Origin: CAYMUB01 sp964393545
GTDB lineage: Bacteria > Patescibacteriota > Microgenomatia > Daviesbacterales > UBA10151
NCBI GenBank assembly: GCA_964393545.1
Contig: CAYMUB010000071.1
Span: forward strand, 1-48,393
Direction of reading: 5' to 3'
Length of the DNA stretch: 48,393 nt
Position 1 is the stretch's first letter. Each line of letters starts with the position of its first letter. Under the pieces are notes generated by a model that was given only the letters and a program-made list of their open reading frames with translations, did not search any database and was not told the DNA's origin. Positions 24,505-32,739 of this stretch are shown here, one piece after another. The translations under genes were made by a program, and so were the position numbers.

Positions 24505-25498
24505 ATTCCGGGCTAATTGCTGAAACATACGCTGCAAAATGAGGTCCTTCAAAAACAAAGATCGGTTGCAAGTAAGGATTATAATTTTCTGGCAGGTAGT
24601 ATGCTAGATAAGATGAAGTAATAGAGACTTGTGGTTTTTGAGGCTCAATTGTGATCACCCCTTTACCTTGTTTTAAATCTTCCAAAGCTTGATCAGCAGT
24701 TTTGATTGGATAGGTGGCAAAGGTTGATGTATCTATAGGATAATAAGTAAAGTTTAATGATAAATAATTTTGTAAACTATCTGCACTTCTATGAACTATA
24801 GAATTAATTAAAGAAACATCAAATTTAGGAGTAAAAATAGGTTTTTTATCAATATCTGATGGCCAGACAGAAACTATGGCAGTCTCTGGTTCATTTTTCA
24901 GTTTGACAATCTTAGTCCTGCCTTTTGTCAAATCATCTTTAAAAATTCCTAAAGATTGCAGGTTTCTTTCAAAATCTGAGACTAGTTTATTGTCATCCTC
25001 CAGACTTTCTTTACCAGAAATTGTGGCCTCATTCTTAAAAATAAAATTACCATTATCTAAATCTATAGTTAAAGTTTTGTCATTTTCCGAAAACCGGTAC
25101 TTTGTTTCAGATAAAATCTGAGGGGGATTTTTTATATCAAATTTTTCAGCTAAGTTTTGTGATTTTTCAGCTGATAAAAGGGTGGCAAAGGTTTTAGTGA
25201 CATAATAGACCTTAACTAATTTTTCAAAACCAGCATCTTTTCCCACCTTAGGTAAATTTCCGGTAGAAGTATCTATAGAATAGGAAAAATTAGAAGATGA
25301 AACTCCAGTTTGAGGAAAATCCAAAATAGGAAGCAAGCCAAATTTTGTATCTGCTTTTTCTTCAACAGGAGGGAGATGAGCTAAATAATATGCATACCAG
25401 ATTTTGTAACCAATAAAACTTACTGTTCCTACAACTATGGCTATAATAGATATGGTAATAACTTGTTTGGTTAAAATGGCAGTTTGAGAAAGTGTCAT
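24464..25498 (-). CDS. Membrane-anchored hypothetical protein
   Basis: A 344-residue protein starting MTLSQTAILTKQ, with one N-terminal helix (ISIIAIVVGTVSFIGYKIW) and a large extracytoplasmic region. The C-terminus (YLPENYNPYLQPIFVFEG, then FAAYVSAI) is a pattern I associate with a conserved CPR family, but I know no function. No catalytic motif stands out. A longer ORF starts at 25552, but the ATG at 25498 is preferred because the upstream start would run over the gltX promoter. Candidate minus-strand -10 boxes (TATAAA, TATAAT) lie at 25509-25525. It is divergent from gltX. Confidence 0.75.
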   Translation of the reverse strand: MTLSQTAILTKQVITISIIAIVVGTVSFIGYKIWYAYYLAHLPPVEEKADTKFGLLPILDFPQTGVSSSNFSYSIDTSTGNLPKVGKDAGFEKLVKVYYVTKTFATLLSAEKSQNLAEKFDIKNPPQILSETKYRFSENDKTLTIDLDNGNFIFKNEATISGKESLEDDNKLVSDFERNLQSLGIFKDDLTKGRTKIVKLKNEPETAIVSVWPSDIDKKPIFTPKFDVSLINSIVHRSADSLQNYLSLNFTYYPIDTSTFATYPIKTADQALEDLKQGKGVITIEPQKPQVSITSSYLAYYLPENYNPYLQPIFVFEGPHFAAYVSAISPEFIGTVEQPQTLAR

Positions 25499-25538
25499 AA
25501 TCTTTGGATTTATACTGTTATTATACAAGAAGCAGCGG

Positions 25539-25544
25539 TATAAT
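25539..25544 (+). promoter_or_regulatory. -10 box of gltX
   Basis: Perfect TATAAT ending 6 nt before the ATG at 25551, predicting a leaderless gltX mRNA and excluding the ATG at 25545, which would lie before the start site. Confidence 0.65.
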
Positions 25545-25550
25545 ATGTGC

Positions 25551-26954
25551 ATGATTCGAGTAAGAATAGCCCCATCTCCAACAGGAGAAGATCTACATGT
25601 TGGAAATGTCTATACCGGTTTAATTAATTGGACTTTTGCAAAAAAGCATAAAGGAAAATTTATTATCAGAATTGAAGATACTGATAGAACCCGTTTGGTG
25701 CAAGGATCAGAAAAAAGAATACTGACCTCTTTAAAAAAATTCTCATTAAATTATGACGAAGGGCCTGATATTGGCGGGCCTTTTGCTCCATATAGACAAT
25801 CCGAGAGACTGGAAGTTTATCATAAATATGCAGATGAATTGATTGAGAAAAAAGCAGCTTATCCTTGTTATTGTTCAACAGAGAAACTAATAGAAATTAA
25901 AAATACACAACAAGGAAAATTTGTCAGACATATTAATTTTTGCAATTCTCCTAAAAGTAAAAACTTTGTTATCAGACTTAAAGTACCAGATAATAAAGAT
26001 GTTGTTTTTGAAGATTTAATCAGAGGCAAGATCACCATTAATACCAGTCAGGTGGATGACCAGATACTGATCAAATCCGATGGTTTTCCAACCTATCATA
26101 TGGCGGTGGTAATTGATGATCATTTAATGGAAATATCTCATGTCATTAGGGCTGATGAATGGATTTCCTCAACCCCAAAGCATGTCCTCCTTTATGAAGC
26201 TTTTGGTTGGCAACTGCCTATACATGCTCATGTGCCGCTTTTAAGGAACAAAGATAAATCAAAACTATCAAAAAGGAATAATCCTGTTTGGGCTGCCTGG
26301 TATTTGGAACAGGGGTTTTTACCGGAAGCTGTTTTAAATTTTTTAGCTTTGATGGGTTGGTCTCATCCAGCAGGAAAAGAAATATTTACCATGACAGAAT
26401 TTATAGAAAAGTTTGAATTAAAAGATTTAAAACCAGTTGGACCTGTTTTTGATTTAACTAAGCTGGAGTGGATGAATGGGGAGTATATTAGAAAGATGAG
26501 TGATGAGGAATTAGAGAAAAGACTGGATGAGTTTTTAATAGACCATCCTGTTAAAGGAAAATTAGCTCCTCTTATTCCCTTGCTTAAAGATAGAATCAAG
26601 AAACTATCTGATTTTATACCATTAACCTTTTTCTTTTTTGAAAGACCAGAATACGATATGGAAGTGTTTACTAAATTAAAAATTAAGGATTTAAGATTAA
26701 CTATGGAAAAAGTTTTAGAAACTTTACAAAATATGCAAAAACCTTGGGAGACAAAAGAGTTTGAAAATACTTTCCGAAAACTAGCAGATGAATTAGGATT
26801 ATCAGCAATTCAGATTTTTCAACTGATCAGAGTTGCTATATCTGGACAACTGGTCACCCCACCTCTTTTTGAAAGTATACAAATCTTAGGCGAGGACGAA
26901 ACTATAAAAAGGGTTAGACAATCTTTGGAATTTCTACAGTCTTCATACGGTTGA
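25551..26954 (+). CDS. gltX: Glutamyl-tRNA synthetase
   Basis: Class I synthetase charging tRNA-Glu, and possibly tRNA-Gln. The 467-residue product begins MIRVRIAPSPTG, has the HIGH-like motif HVGN, a zinc-type cysteine pair in PCYCSTEKL with only a partial set of ligands, RADEWISSTPKH and the KMSKS-like DKSKLSKR, and an anticodon-binding C-terminal helical domain. No glutaminyl-tRNA synthetase is in the window although tRNA-Gln is, so mischarging followed by GatCAB is plausible but inferred. Start at 25551 is preferred over 25545 from the promoter and the family N-terminus. Confidence 0.95.
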   Translation: MIRVRIAPSPTGEDLHVGNVYTGLINWTFAKKHKGKFIIRIEDTDRTRLVQGSEKRILTSLKKFSLNYDEGPDIGGPFAPYRQSERLEVYHKYADELIEKKAAYPCYCSTEKLIEIKNTQQGKFVRHINFCNSPKSKNFVIRLKVPDNKDVVFEDLIRGKITINTSQVDDQILIKSDGFPTYHMAVVIDDHLMEISHVIRADEWISSTPKHVLLYEAFGWQLPIHAHVPLLRNKDKSKLSKRNNPVWAAWYLEQGFLPEAVLNFLALMGWSHPAGKEIFTMTEFIEKFELKDLKPVGPVFDLTKLEWMNGEYIRKMSDEELEKRLDEFLIDHPVKGKLAPLIPLLKDRIKKLSDFIPLTFFFFERPEYDMEVFTKLKIKDLRLTMEKVLETLQNMQKPWETKEFENTFRKLADELGLSAIQIFQLIRVAISGQLVTPPLFESIQILGEDETIKRVRQSLEFLQSSYG

Positions 26955-26967
26955 TTTTCTTCCTTTA

Positions 26968-27699
26968 ATGTATGAAGATGTATATGTGAGGAAGCTTAAA
27001 AAGCCAGTTATTTTTTTGATAGCTTTTGGACTTATTCTATTTTTACTTTGGTGGAGTTTATTGCTTATTGAACCAAGAGCAAAGGTTACCAATCTTTTAA
27101 TCTCCAACATTACAGATCATCAAGTAACAATTTCTTGGACCACTACTATTCCAACCAAAGGCACAATCATTGTTTCTTCTGATTCTAAATTTCCCATACT
27201 GCCAATATTAGCCAAAAATATCCAAAAAGATGATGGGGAAAAAAATACTAAAAAGATGGGTTATTACGCCACTCATCATACCACCATTGGTTCTTTGCAA
27301 TCCCAAGCAGAGTATAATTTTAGAATCTATCAAGGTCAAAAAAAGGTTTATGAAGGACAATTTAACACTGGTTCCACACTTCCTTCTTTAAACAATCCCA
27401 ATCCTATTTATGGCAGGATATTAAAATCAGATAAAAAAACTGCTGTTGTTGGGGCAATGGTTTATCTGACTGTGGTAAATGAAGCATCTGATTCAGCTTT
27501 GCTTTCTACCTTAACCAACTCAAAAGGGGGTTGGAGTTTAGATCTAGGGAATCTAAGATCTAAAGATTTACAAACTTATTTTAAAATTGATAAAAAGATT
27601 AAAGAGAAGTTAATAGTCACAACCTCAGATAAAGGAGGCTTTAAAGCTCAAACAAGCTATGGAGCAGATAAACCCTGGCCAGATATTCTCCTTAAATAG
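26968..27699 (+). CDS. Anchored FN3-like surface protein
   Basis: A 243-residue protein with a short basic cytoplasmic tail, one membrane helix (FLIAFGLILFLLWWSLLLI) and an extracytoplasmic fibronectin-III-like domain (VTNLLISNITDHQVTISWTT, then a stretch with YNFRIYQGQKKVYEG). It is followed by a carboxypeptidase-regulatory-like beta domain (YGRILKSDKKTAVVGAMVYL). Its architecture is the same as that of the 259-residue protein at 31536, so the two are probably paralogues flanking the giant protein gene. Only 3 bp separate it from that gene. It is probably a surface adaptor or adhesin part. Confidence 0.75.
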   Translation: MYEDVYVRKLKKPVIFLIAFGLILFLLWWSLLLIEPRAKVTNLLISNITDHQVTISWTTTIPTKGTIIVSSDSKFPILPILAKNIQKDDGEKNTKKMGYYATHHTTIGSLQSQAEYNFRIYQGQKKVYEGQFNTGSTLPSLNNPNPIYGRILKSDKKTAVVGAMVYLTVVNEASDSALLSTLTNSKGGWSLDLGNLRSKDLQTYFKIDKKIKEKLIVTTSDKGGFKAQTSYGADKPWPDILLK

Positions 27700-27702
27700 A
27701 TT

Positions 27703-30700
27703 ATGAAAAAACAAAACTTTGCTACAAAAGCAATCTCTATATTTCTATCCTTAAATTTACTGTTATCTAATCTACTATATCCTTTCACTATTTTAGCCAG
27801 AGAAGCTAATGAGGATGACTATTACTCTGACCCTCCAGTTGCAGAAACTGCCTCTCCACCCCAACAACAAGAGATTCCATATGAAGAGGTCTACTATCCA
27901 CCCCCAGTAACAGAGTCACCAACATATCCAACTCCTTATCAACAAGAAACACCATATGAAGAAACCCATCCAGCTGCTCAACCTCAAGCAGAAGTTCCAC
28001 AACCAACAACTCTTCCCTGGGTAGAACCTGAAAGAATACAGGAAGTAGCTTATGAAGAATCTCACCCAGTGCCCACACCCCAGTCTCAAAGTGGAGGAGT
28101 GAGTGTAGTAACTGATAATGCTAGTCAGCAAGTAGCTGTGACTAATTATAATAATCAAGGATCATCTTATGAGAGAGATTATGATAATACTTATTCTGAG
28201 GTCAGAGCAGATTTAACTCCACAACAAGGAGGATTAGCTCAAAATGCTGCCCAAGCACCTGGGGCAGCTGTAGGATTAGCTGAGGATTTAGTAAATTCTG
28301 CAGGTAATACATTCACAAATTCTTTTGAAAGTATTAAAGCAAGAGGACAAAAATCAGCAGAGGATAGATTAGATAAAAAACTTGCTGAGGCTAATGCTTC
28401 TTTTGATCAGGCAGCTTCAGCCAGATCTAGTCAAATTGAAGCTGCATTTAATGCCCCTTCTGAGCAAAAAGCTGCAGCTTTAGCCCAAGTATGGAATATT
28501 CCACCTAATACTCCACCTGATCAAGCCATTACCACAATAAATCAGCAAACCGCAGGAACAGGTTTAAAGGTAGACGGTGATTTAAATAACTTTACCTTCT
28601 CTACAGAAGATTGCTTATTAGATCCTCTGGCATCTTGTCCAGATATTCAAATTTCACCAGAGCAAGCAGCAAAAAATAGAGAAGCATTGTTAAAAAGTGG
28701 TATAGGAGTAGCAAACTTTGTGACTGGCGGAGCCATAGATTTAGGGGAAAGAGCAATTAATATTGAAAAAGAGAAAGATAGCTGGCGGGAACAAGGTAGT
28801 GCAAATGGAGTGTTTCAAATAATTGATAAATATACCCCAACACCTACTTCCGCAGATTATTTCCGCATTCATAATATAACACCAACTGTTGGTGTGGATC
28901 CGAGTATCAAAGTCGCCAAGCCCGAAAATGATAGTGTTTTAACATTATCAAGGATACAACAGGCATTGTCTGACAGTTCTTTGTCTGATGATGAACGTCA
29001 AAAGCTGCAGGACTATGCCTCTAAGTTGCAGCAATTACAAGCAGAAGATGAGGATGCTACACTCAATGTTGCTGCCTGGGCAATTATGAGTGTTGTAGCC
29101 GGACCAGTGCGGCAGAAGGTTGGTACAGTTGCAGGATCAGTGGTCAAACCAATCATTAGGCCTTTGGCTGATGTTTTAGAACCATTTGCAGGAAAAGTGG
29201 GAGGATTTTTTAGTAAAGCAGTTGATCAAGTTGGTTCTAAATTTGGCCAAAAAGGTGCAGATAAGACTGCTATTGGTGCAACTGAATCAGTAGTTGTTAA
29301 GCCTAGTGAGGAGGCGGTAACAAGACAAATAATGAGAGATTACAACACAGATCCTGATACCATTGTTTATCGAGTAACTCCAAAAAAGTATGTGGAAAAT
29401 GGAGTAATTTGTGGCAACCCGCAGTCATGTGCCTTGATCAGAGATATATATAATCCTATTGAACACCCTCTTACTAAAGAGTTCGCAGAACAGGGTCTAG
29501 ATACAACAGGACTGCCAAAGATAATAGCTCCATTAGTCACCGCCAGTAAGTTAGAACACCCTAGTTTAAATGTAGCAATTGGTGATCCATCTGACTATGC
29601 AAGGGAAGGCTATGTCAAAGTTGGGATAAGATTAGGGGATATTTTGGAACAAGGCGGTAAGCTCTACCCAGATCAGAGTTCTAGTATGACTGGTGCTTTA
29701 ATTGTAACAACCCCTAAAGGTGGAGTGAAAGTTGTTTCTGTGACTGATTTAATTGTAACAACTACTAAAGATGGACAGAAAGTTGTTTCTGAAGATACTG
29801 TAAAACAAGTAGCAGCTCAAGGTGAGGCTCAGGAAGCTAAACAACTTTTTCAGTCTCAGTTTAAAAATAAGGTGGTAGAGAAAACCGGAGAAAGAATTAC
29901 CGGAGACAATGCTAGATTTACATCAACTAGGAGTGACGTTTTCATTAGCGGCGGCGATAACCTAACTTTTTGGGGTACTCACACTAGTCAAGGTGATGTT
30001 CCACCCAGGATTAACAATATTGACCTAGGTAAACAACAGGGACAAGGATTAGGATCTGCTTTAGTAAAATCATTCGAAGAAACTGTAGCAGATGAAGGAT
30101 ATAGTGTTGCCTCAATTCAACATGTTAAACCAGAAGCAGAGGGTTTTTGGAGGAAAATGGGTTATAGTCCGGTAGATATTCCAGGTAACGAAAGAGAAAT
30201 TAATAGCGTATGGGTTAAACCTTTAACTAAAGATGCAGAAGAAGCGATTCAGGAAGCAAAACAACATGTATCACGGAATAGTCAAGGGCAAGTAGGAGTA
30301 TTAGATGATTTTTTAGCAAGGCTTAAAGAAAAAACCAATGGCTTCTTAAAAGATAAGCCTGGTAAGAATGAAATTAATCGAGCTGTCAACGAAGTTAACC
30401 AAGAGATGAACTCTAATGCATTAGCCCAACCAGGTAAAAAAACTTCTTTTTGGCAAAATTTTGTAAAAGAAGTTTTGGCTGAGGGGAAAGATAAAGGTTC
30501 TAGCTTGGTTATTGATTCTGAAAATTACGAATTGCTAGTAAAGCAAAAAATCATTAAAAATAGACTAGCTCAAAAAGCAGAAGTTCAATCAGAATTTATA
30601 AAAAATACATTGGCTACAGATATTTCCCTTGGAAAAAAGATTAAGACTACCAATGGATATATTTTAGTGACTGGTGAGAAGGGTACTTATGAGTCTGAGA

Positions 30701-31536
30701 TTGATGGAGGTCTTTATAAAGTAGAGTTAATTCCTATGGAGGGGGTAGACATCCAGTCAATAGGAACTATTCAAGTAGATCAGGGAAAGCGGGTAACTCT
30801 CCCAGTTGGAATCGCTAAAGGAGCAGGAAAAGTGGATAGGTTACAAACCCTTCCACCAATAGAGGGAAGATCTCAAACTGAAAATTCAACTAATTTAAAT
30901 GTGGTGGTTTTTTCAGACCCCAACAAAAATGGCATCCTGGACAATAATGAAGAGATTCTTCCTTGGGCAGGCGTACAAATTCACCTCACTAAATTAGATC
31001 ATACTCAATCACTTTCTTTACTAACTGGTTGGAATTTGGTGACTTTGAATGCTTTACCAGACAAGACATTGCCTGCCTCAAGTTTTTTAGGTGAGATAGC
31101 TAAACAAGGTGGTTATGCTACAACTGTTTCTAAATTAGAGGATGGAGCATGGAAAACATATGTTAAAAGAGGAGAGACTGACTATTCTGGGGATGATTTT
31201 GTGATTGAGGCAGGCAAAGCATATTTTGTGAAAGTATTAAAGCCAGTAACTTTTAAATTCTCAGGACAAGAATTTGTTTCACCTTTAAAAACAAAACTTA
31301 CCTCAGGCTGGAATGCTGTAGGATTGCCTAAAACTAAAAAAGTATATAAAGCCTCAGAAGTAATTGATGAAATTAATACTAACAATGGAGTATCAGATGC
31401 AGTAGCTAGGTGGCAATATACCCTCTGGGACACTCTAGTTAAAAAACAACAAGAAAAATATGGTAAAGACTTTCTACTTGAAAACAACAGAGGTTATCTG
31501 ATACGTTCAGAAAGGATGGGAGAGTTTGAACTTTAA
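27703..31536 (+). CDS. Giant exported modular protein with GNAT-like domain
   Basis: A 1277-residue protein with a signal peptide (residues 1-32, ending TILA). In order: Pro/Glu/Tyr-rich low-complexity region (about 35-130, with repeated PYEE/YEES units), a helical Ala/Gln-rich region, a region starting VYRVTPKKYVENG (about 554), a GNAT-like segment (GKQQGQGLGSALVKSFEETV about 775-795, then FWRKMGY about 816-822), a helical linker, an SdrB/Cna-B-like start (VVVFSDPNKNGILDNNEE, about 1067), and two GWN modules (LLTGWNLVTL about 1105, LTSGWNAVGL about 1201). An acetyltransferase-like domain on an exported protein is unusual. The 3' end overlaps the next start by 1 bp. Function unknown; adhesin or contact-delivered effector are both possible. 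Confidence 0.8.
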   Translation: MKKQNFATKAISIFLSLNLLLSNLLYPFTILAREANEDDYYSDPPVAETASPPQQQEIPYEEVYYPPPVTESPTYPTPYQQETPYEETHPAAQPQAEVPQPTTLPWVEPERIQEVAYEESHPVPTPQSQSGGVSVVTDNASQQVAVTNYNNQGSSYERDYDNTYSEVRADLTPQQGGLAQNAAQAPGAAVGLAEDLVNSAGNTFTNSFESIKARGQKSAEDRLDKKLAEANASFDQAASARSSQIEAAFNAPSEQKAAALAQVWNIPPNTPPDQAITTINQQTAGTGLKVDGDLNNFTFSTEDCLLDPLASCPDIQISPEQAAKNREALLKSGIGVANFVTGGAIDLGERAINIEKEKDSWREQGSANGVFQIIDKYTPTPTSADYFRIHNITPTVGVDPSIKVAKPENDSVLTLSRIQQALSDSSLSDDERQKLQDYASKLQQLQAEDEDATLNVAAWAIMSVVAGPVRQKVGTVAGSVVKPIIRPLADVLEPFAGKVGGFFSKAVDQVGSKFGQKGADKTAIGATESVVVKPSEEAVTRQIMRDYNTDPDTIVYRVTPKKYVENGVICGNPQSCALIRDIYNPIEHPLTKEFAEQGLDTTGLPKIIAPLVTASKLEHPSLNVAIGDPSDYAREGYVKVGIRLGDILEQGGKLYPDQSSSMTGALIVTTPKGGVKVVSVTDLIVTTTKDGQKVVSEDTVKQVAAQGEAQEAKQLFQSQFKNKVVEKTGERITGDNARFTSTRSDVFISGGDNLTFWGTHTSQGDVPPRINNIDLGKQQGQGLGSALVKSFEETVADEGYSVASIQHVKPEAEGFWRKMGYSPVDIPGNEREINSVWVKPLTKDAEEAIQEAKQHVSRNSQGQVGVLDDFLARLKEKTNGFLKDKPGKNEINRAVNEVNQEMNSNALAQPGKKTSFWQNFVKEVLAEGKDKGSSLVIDSENYELLVKQKIIKNRLAQKAEVQSEFIKNTLATDISLGKKIKTTNGYILVTGEKGTYESEIDGGLYKVELIPMEGVDIQSIGTIQVDQGKRVTLPVGIAKGAGKVDRLQTLPPIEGRSQTENSTNLNVVVFSDPNKNGILDNNEEILPWAGVQIHLTKLDHTQSLSLLTGWNLVTLNALPDKTLPASSFLGEIAKQGGYATTVSKLEDGAWKTYVKRGETDYSGDDFVIEAGKAYFVKVLKPVTFKFSGQEFVSPLKTKLTSGWNAVGLPKTKKVYKASEVIDEINTNNGVSDAVARWQYTLWDTLVKKQQEKYGKDFLLENNRGYLIRSERMGEFEL
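29698..29799 (+). repeat. 51-bp tandem duplication within the giant gene
   Basis: Two 51-bp units (29698-29748 and 29749-29799) start with TTAATTGTAACAAC and continue with a similar sequence. They encode LIVTTPKGGVKVVSVTD and LIVTTTKDGQKVVSEDT, an obvious recent in-frame duplication of one beta-hairpin-like unit. Confidence 0.8.
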
Positions 31537-32315
31537 TGCATAGACTAATTATTATTATCTTACTGATTGTAGGGATTATATTTTCAGTTTATCTGGTCTT
31601 ACAAAATACCAGTCTTTTTTCTAAAGCTGCTCCAGATATATCCCCTAAAAAAGTTACTATCAGTAATATTTCTGACAGTTCATTTACTGTTTCCTGGGTA
31701 ACAGATAACCCAACAATTGGGTTTGTAAAATATTCAGAAGATTCATCCCTTAACAAATCAGCCTATGATGAAAGAGGAGGATCACAAGCCAGAACTACTC
31801 ACTTTGTAGTTTTGAAAGACCTTAAAGAAAAACAAAATTATTTATTTAAAATTTCCTCAGGAGATCAAACATTTGGTGACGGACAAACTAATTTTAAAAC
31901 AACAACAGCTCCTGTAACTGATCAAACACCTCCAGTACCTATATTAACCTTTGGGAAGTTAAAAAAGAAAAATGGGGAAATACCTAAAGAAGCAATTGTT
32001 TTTCTGAAACTGCCTAATTCCACCACTTTATCCACCTCTACTTCAGATGATGGCAACTTCTTATTTACTATCACCAATGCCAGAAAAGTAGATCTGTCTT
32101 CATATATTAGTGCCAAAGATGGGGACTTGGCTCAAATTTGGGCAGAAACAGGGGATAATGGGAATTTGAAAGATCAGCAAATTAAGATCAGTGACAAGGT
32201 ATCTTTAGCTGATTTAATCTTGGAAGAGCAGATTAATCCTACCCGTTCCTGTAAAAAAGGAGAAGGATGTGCATTTAATAATGCAATGTTTATTAAACAG
32301 CTTTTGAAATTGTAG
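31536..32315 (+). CDS. Anchored FN3-like surface protein, paralogue of the gene at 26968
   Basis: A 259-residue protein with an N-terminal helix (IIIILLIVGIIFSVYLVL), an FN3-like domain (KVTISNISDSSFTVSWVTDN to QNYLFKISSGDQTFGDG) and a C-terminal beta domain with IFLK-type strands (EIPKEAIVFLKLPNSTTLST). The last part contains CKKGEGC, a possible disulfide. The architecture repeats that of the protein at 26968. It overlaps the giant gene by one base, so the three form an operon. It is likely a surface-exposed partner of the giant protein. Confidence 0.75.
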   Translation: MHRLIIIILLIVGIIFSVYLVLQNTSLFSKAAPDISPKKVTISNISDSSFTVSWVTDNPTIGFVKYSEDSSLNKSAYDERGGSQARTTHFVVLKDLKEKQNYLFKISSGDQTFGDGQTNFKTTTAPVTDQTPPVPILTFGKLKKKNGEIPKEAIVFLKLPNSTTLSTSTSDDGNFLFTITNARKVDLSSYISAKDGDLAQIWAETGDNGNLKDQQIKISDKVSLADLILEEQINPTRSCKKGEGCAFNNAMFIKQLLKL

Positions 32316-32334
32316 TTAGAGGTAATTAACACTA

Positions 32335-32363
32335 TTGAGTTCATTATAGGTTTATGGTAATAT
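32335..32363 (+). promoter_or_regulatory. Promoter of the LPRTG mini-protein gene
   Basis: TTGAGT (32335-32340), 17-bp spacer, TAATAT (32358-32363), ending 7 nt before the ATG at 32371. Near-leaderless arrangement. Confidence 0.55.
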
Positions 32364-32370
32364 TCGGGTT

Positions 32371-32730
32371 ATGGATGATCCTAGGTGGCTGAGAATAGTA
32401 GTTGTGGGGTTAATTTTAGCAATCCTGGCTGTGGTGTATTTTTTACTCACAGGTGGATTTTCTGGCAACAGTAATAAAAATATCCAAACCCAGAATACTC
32501 AAGCCAATAAAATAGTAGTAGCTTCACCTACTCCTAAAGCATTGCCTGTTGTAACTATGTCACCTCAACCTCAAAGAAATGCTACTTCTTCTGCATATAA
32601 TACTATAGCAAGTAGAGCTCAAGGATCAGCTCAAACCCTTCCCAGAACTGGTTTCCCTTTTGGACTAGCTGTTGTTATCTCAGCTTCAGCAGTGGGTACA
32701 GGTCTTGCTCTCCGTAAGTTTCCCAGATAA
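32371..32730 (+). CDS. Small protein with LPxTG sorting signal
   Basis: A 119-residue protein. Residues 8-27 form an N-terminal membrane helix or signal anchor, residues 30-88 are a Ser/Thr/Pro/Gln-rich linker, and residues 90-94 are LPRTG, followed by a hydrophobic stretch (FGLAVVISASAVGTGLAL) and a basic tail (RKFPR). This is the exact tripartite layout of a sortase substrate. No sortase gene lies in the window. If the signal works, only a short linker peptide would be attached to the wall, so it may be a stalk or a cell-wall spacer, or simply a bitopic protein. It follows the FN3/giant operon. Confidence 0.8.
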   Translation: MDDPRWLRIVVVGLILAILAVVYFLLTGGFSGNSNKNIQTQNTQANKIVVASPTPKALPVVTMSPQPQRNATSSAYNTIASRAQGSAQTLPRTGFPFGLAVVISASAVGTGLALRKFPR

Positions 32731-32739
32731 TATCAAAGT

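Noticed and set aside
27806..28158. Minus-strand open frames opposite the giant gene
   Set aside because: They are mirror images of the Pro/Glu/Tyr-rich repeats, with no start signals.
29364..29700. ADP-ribosyltransferase-like toxin domain in the giant protein (VYRV start)
   Set aside because: Only the first motif is suggestive; no convincing STS or ExE motif was found.
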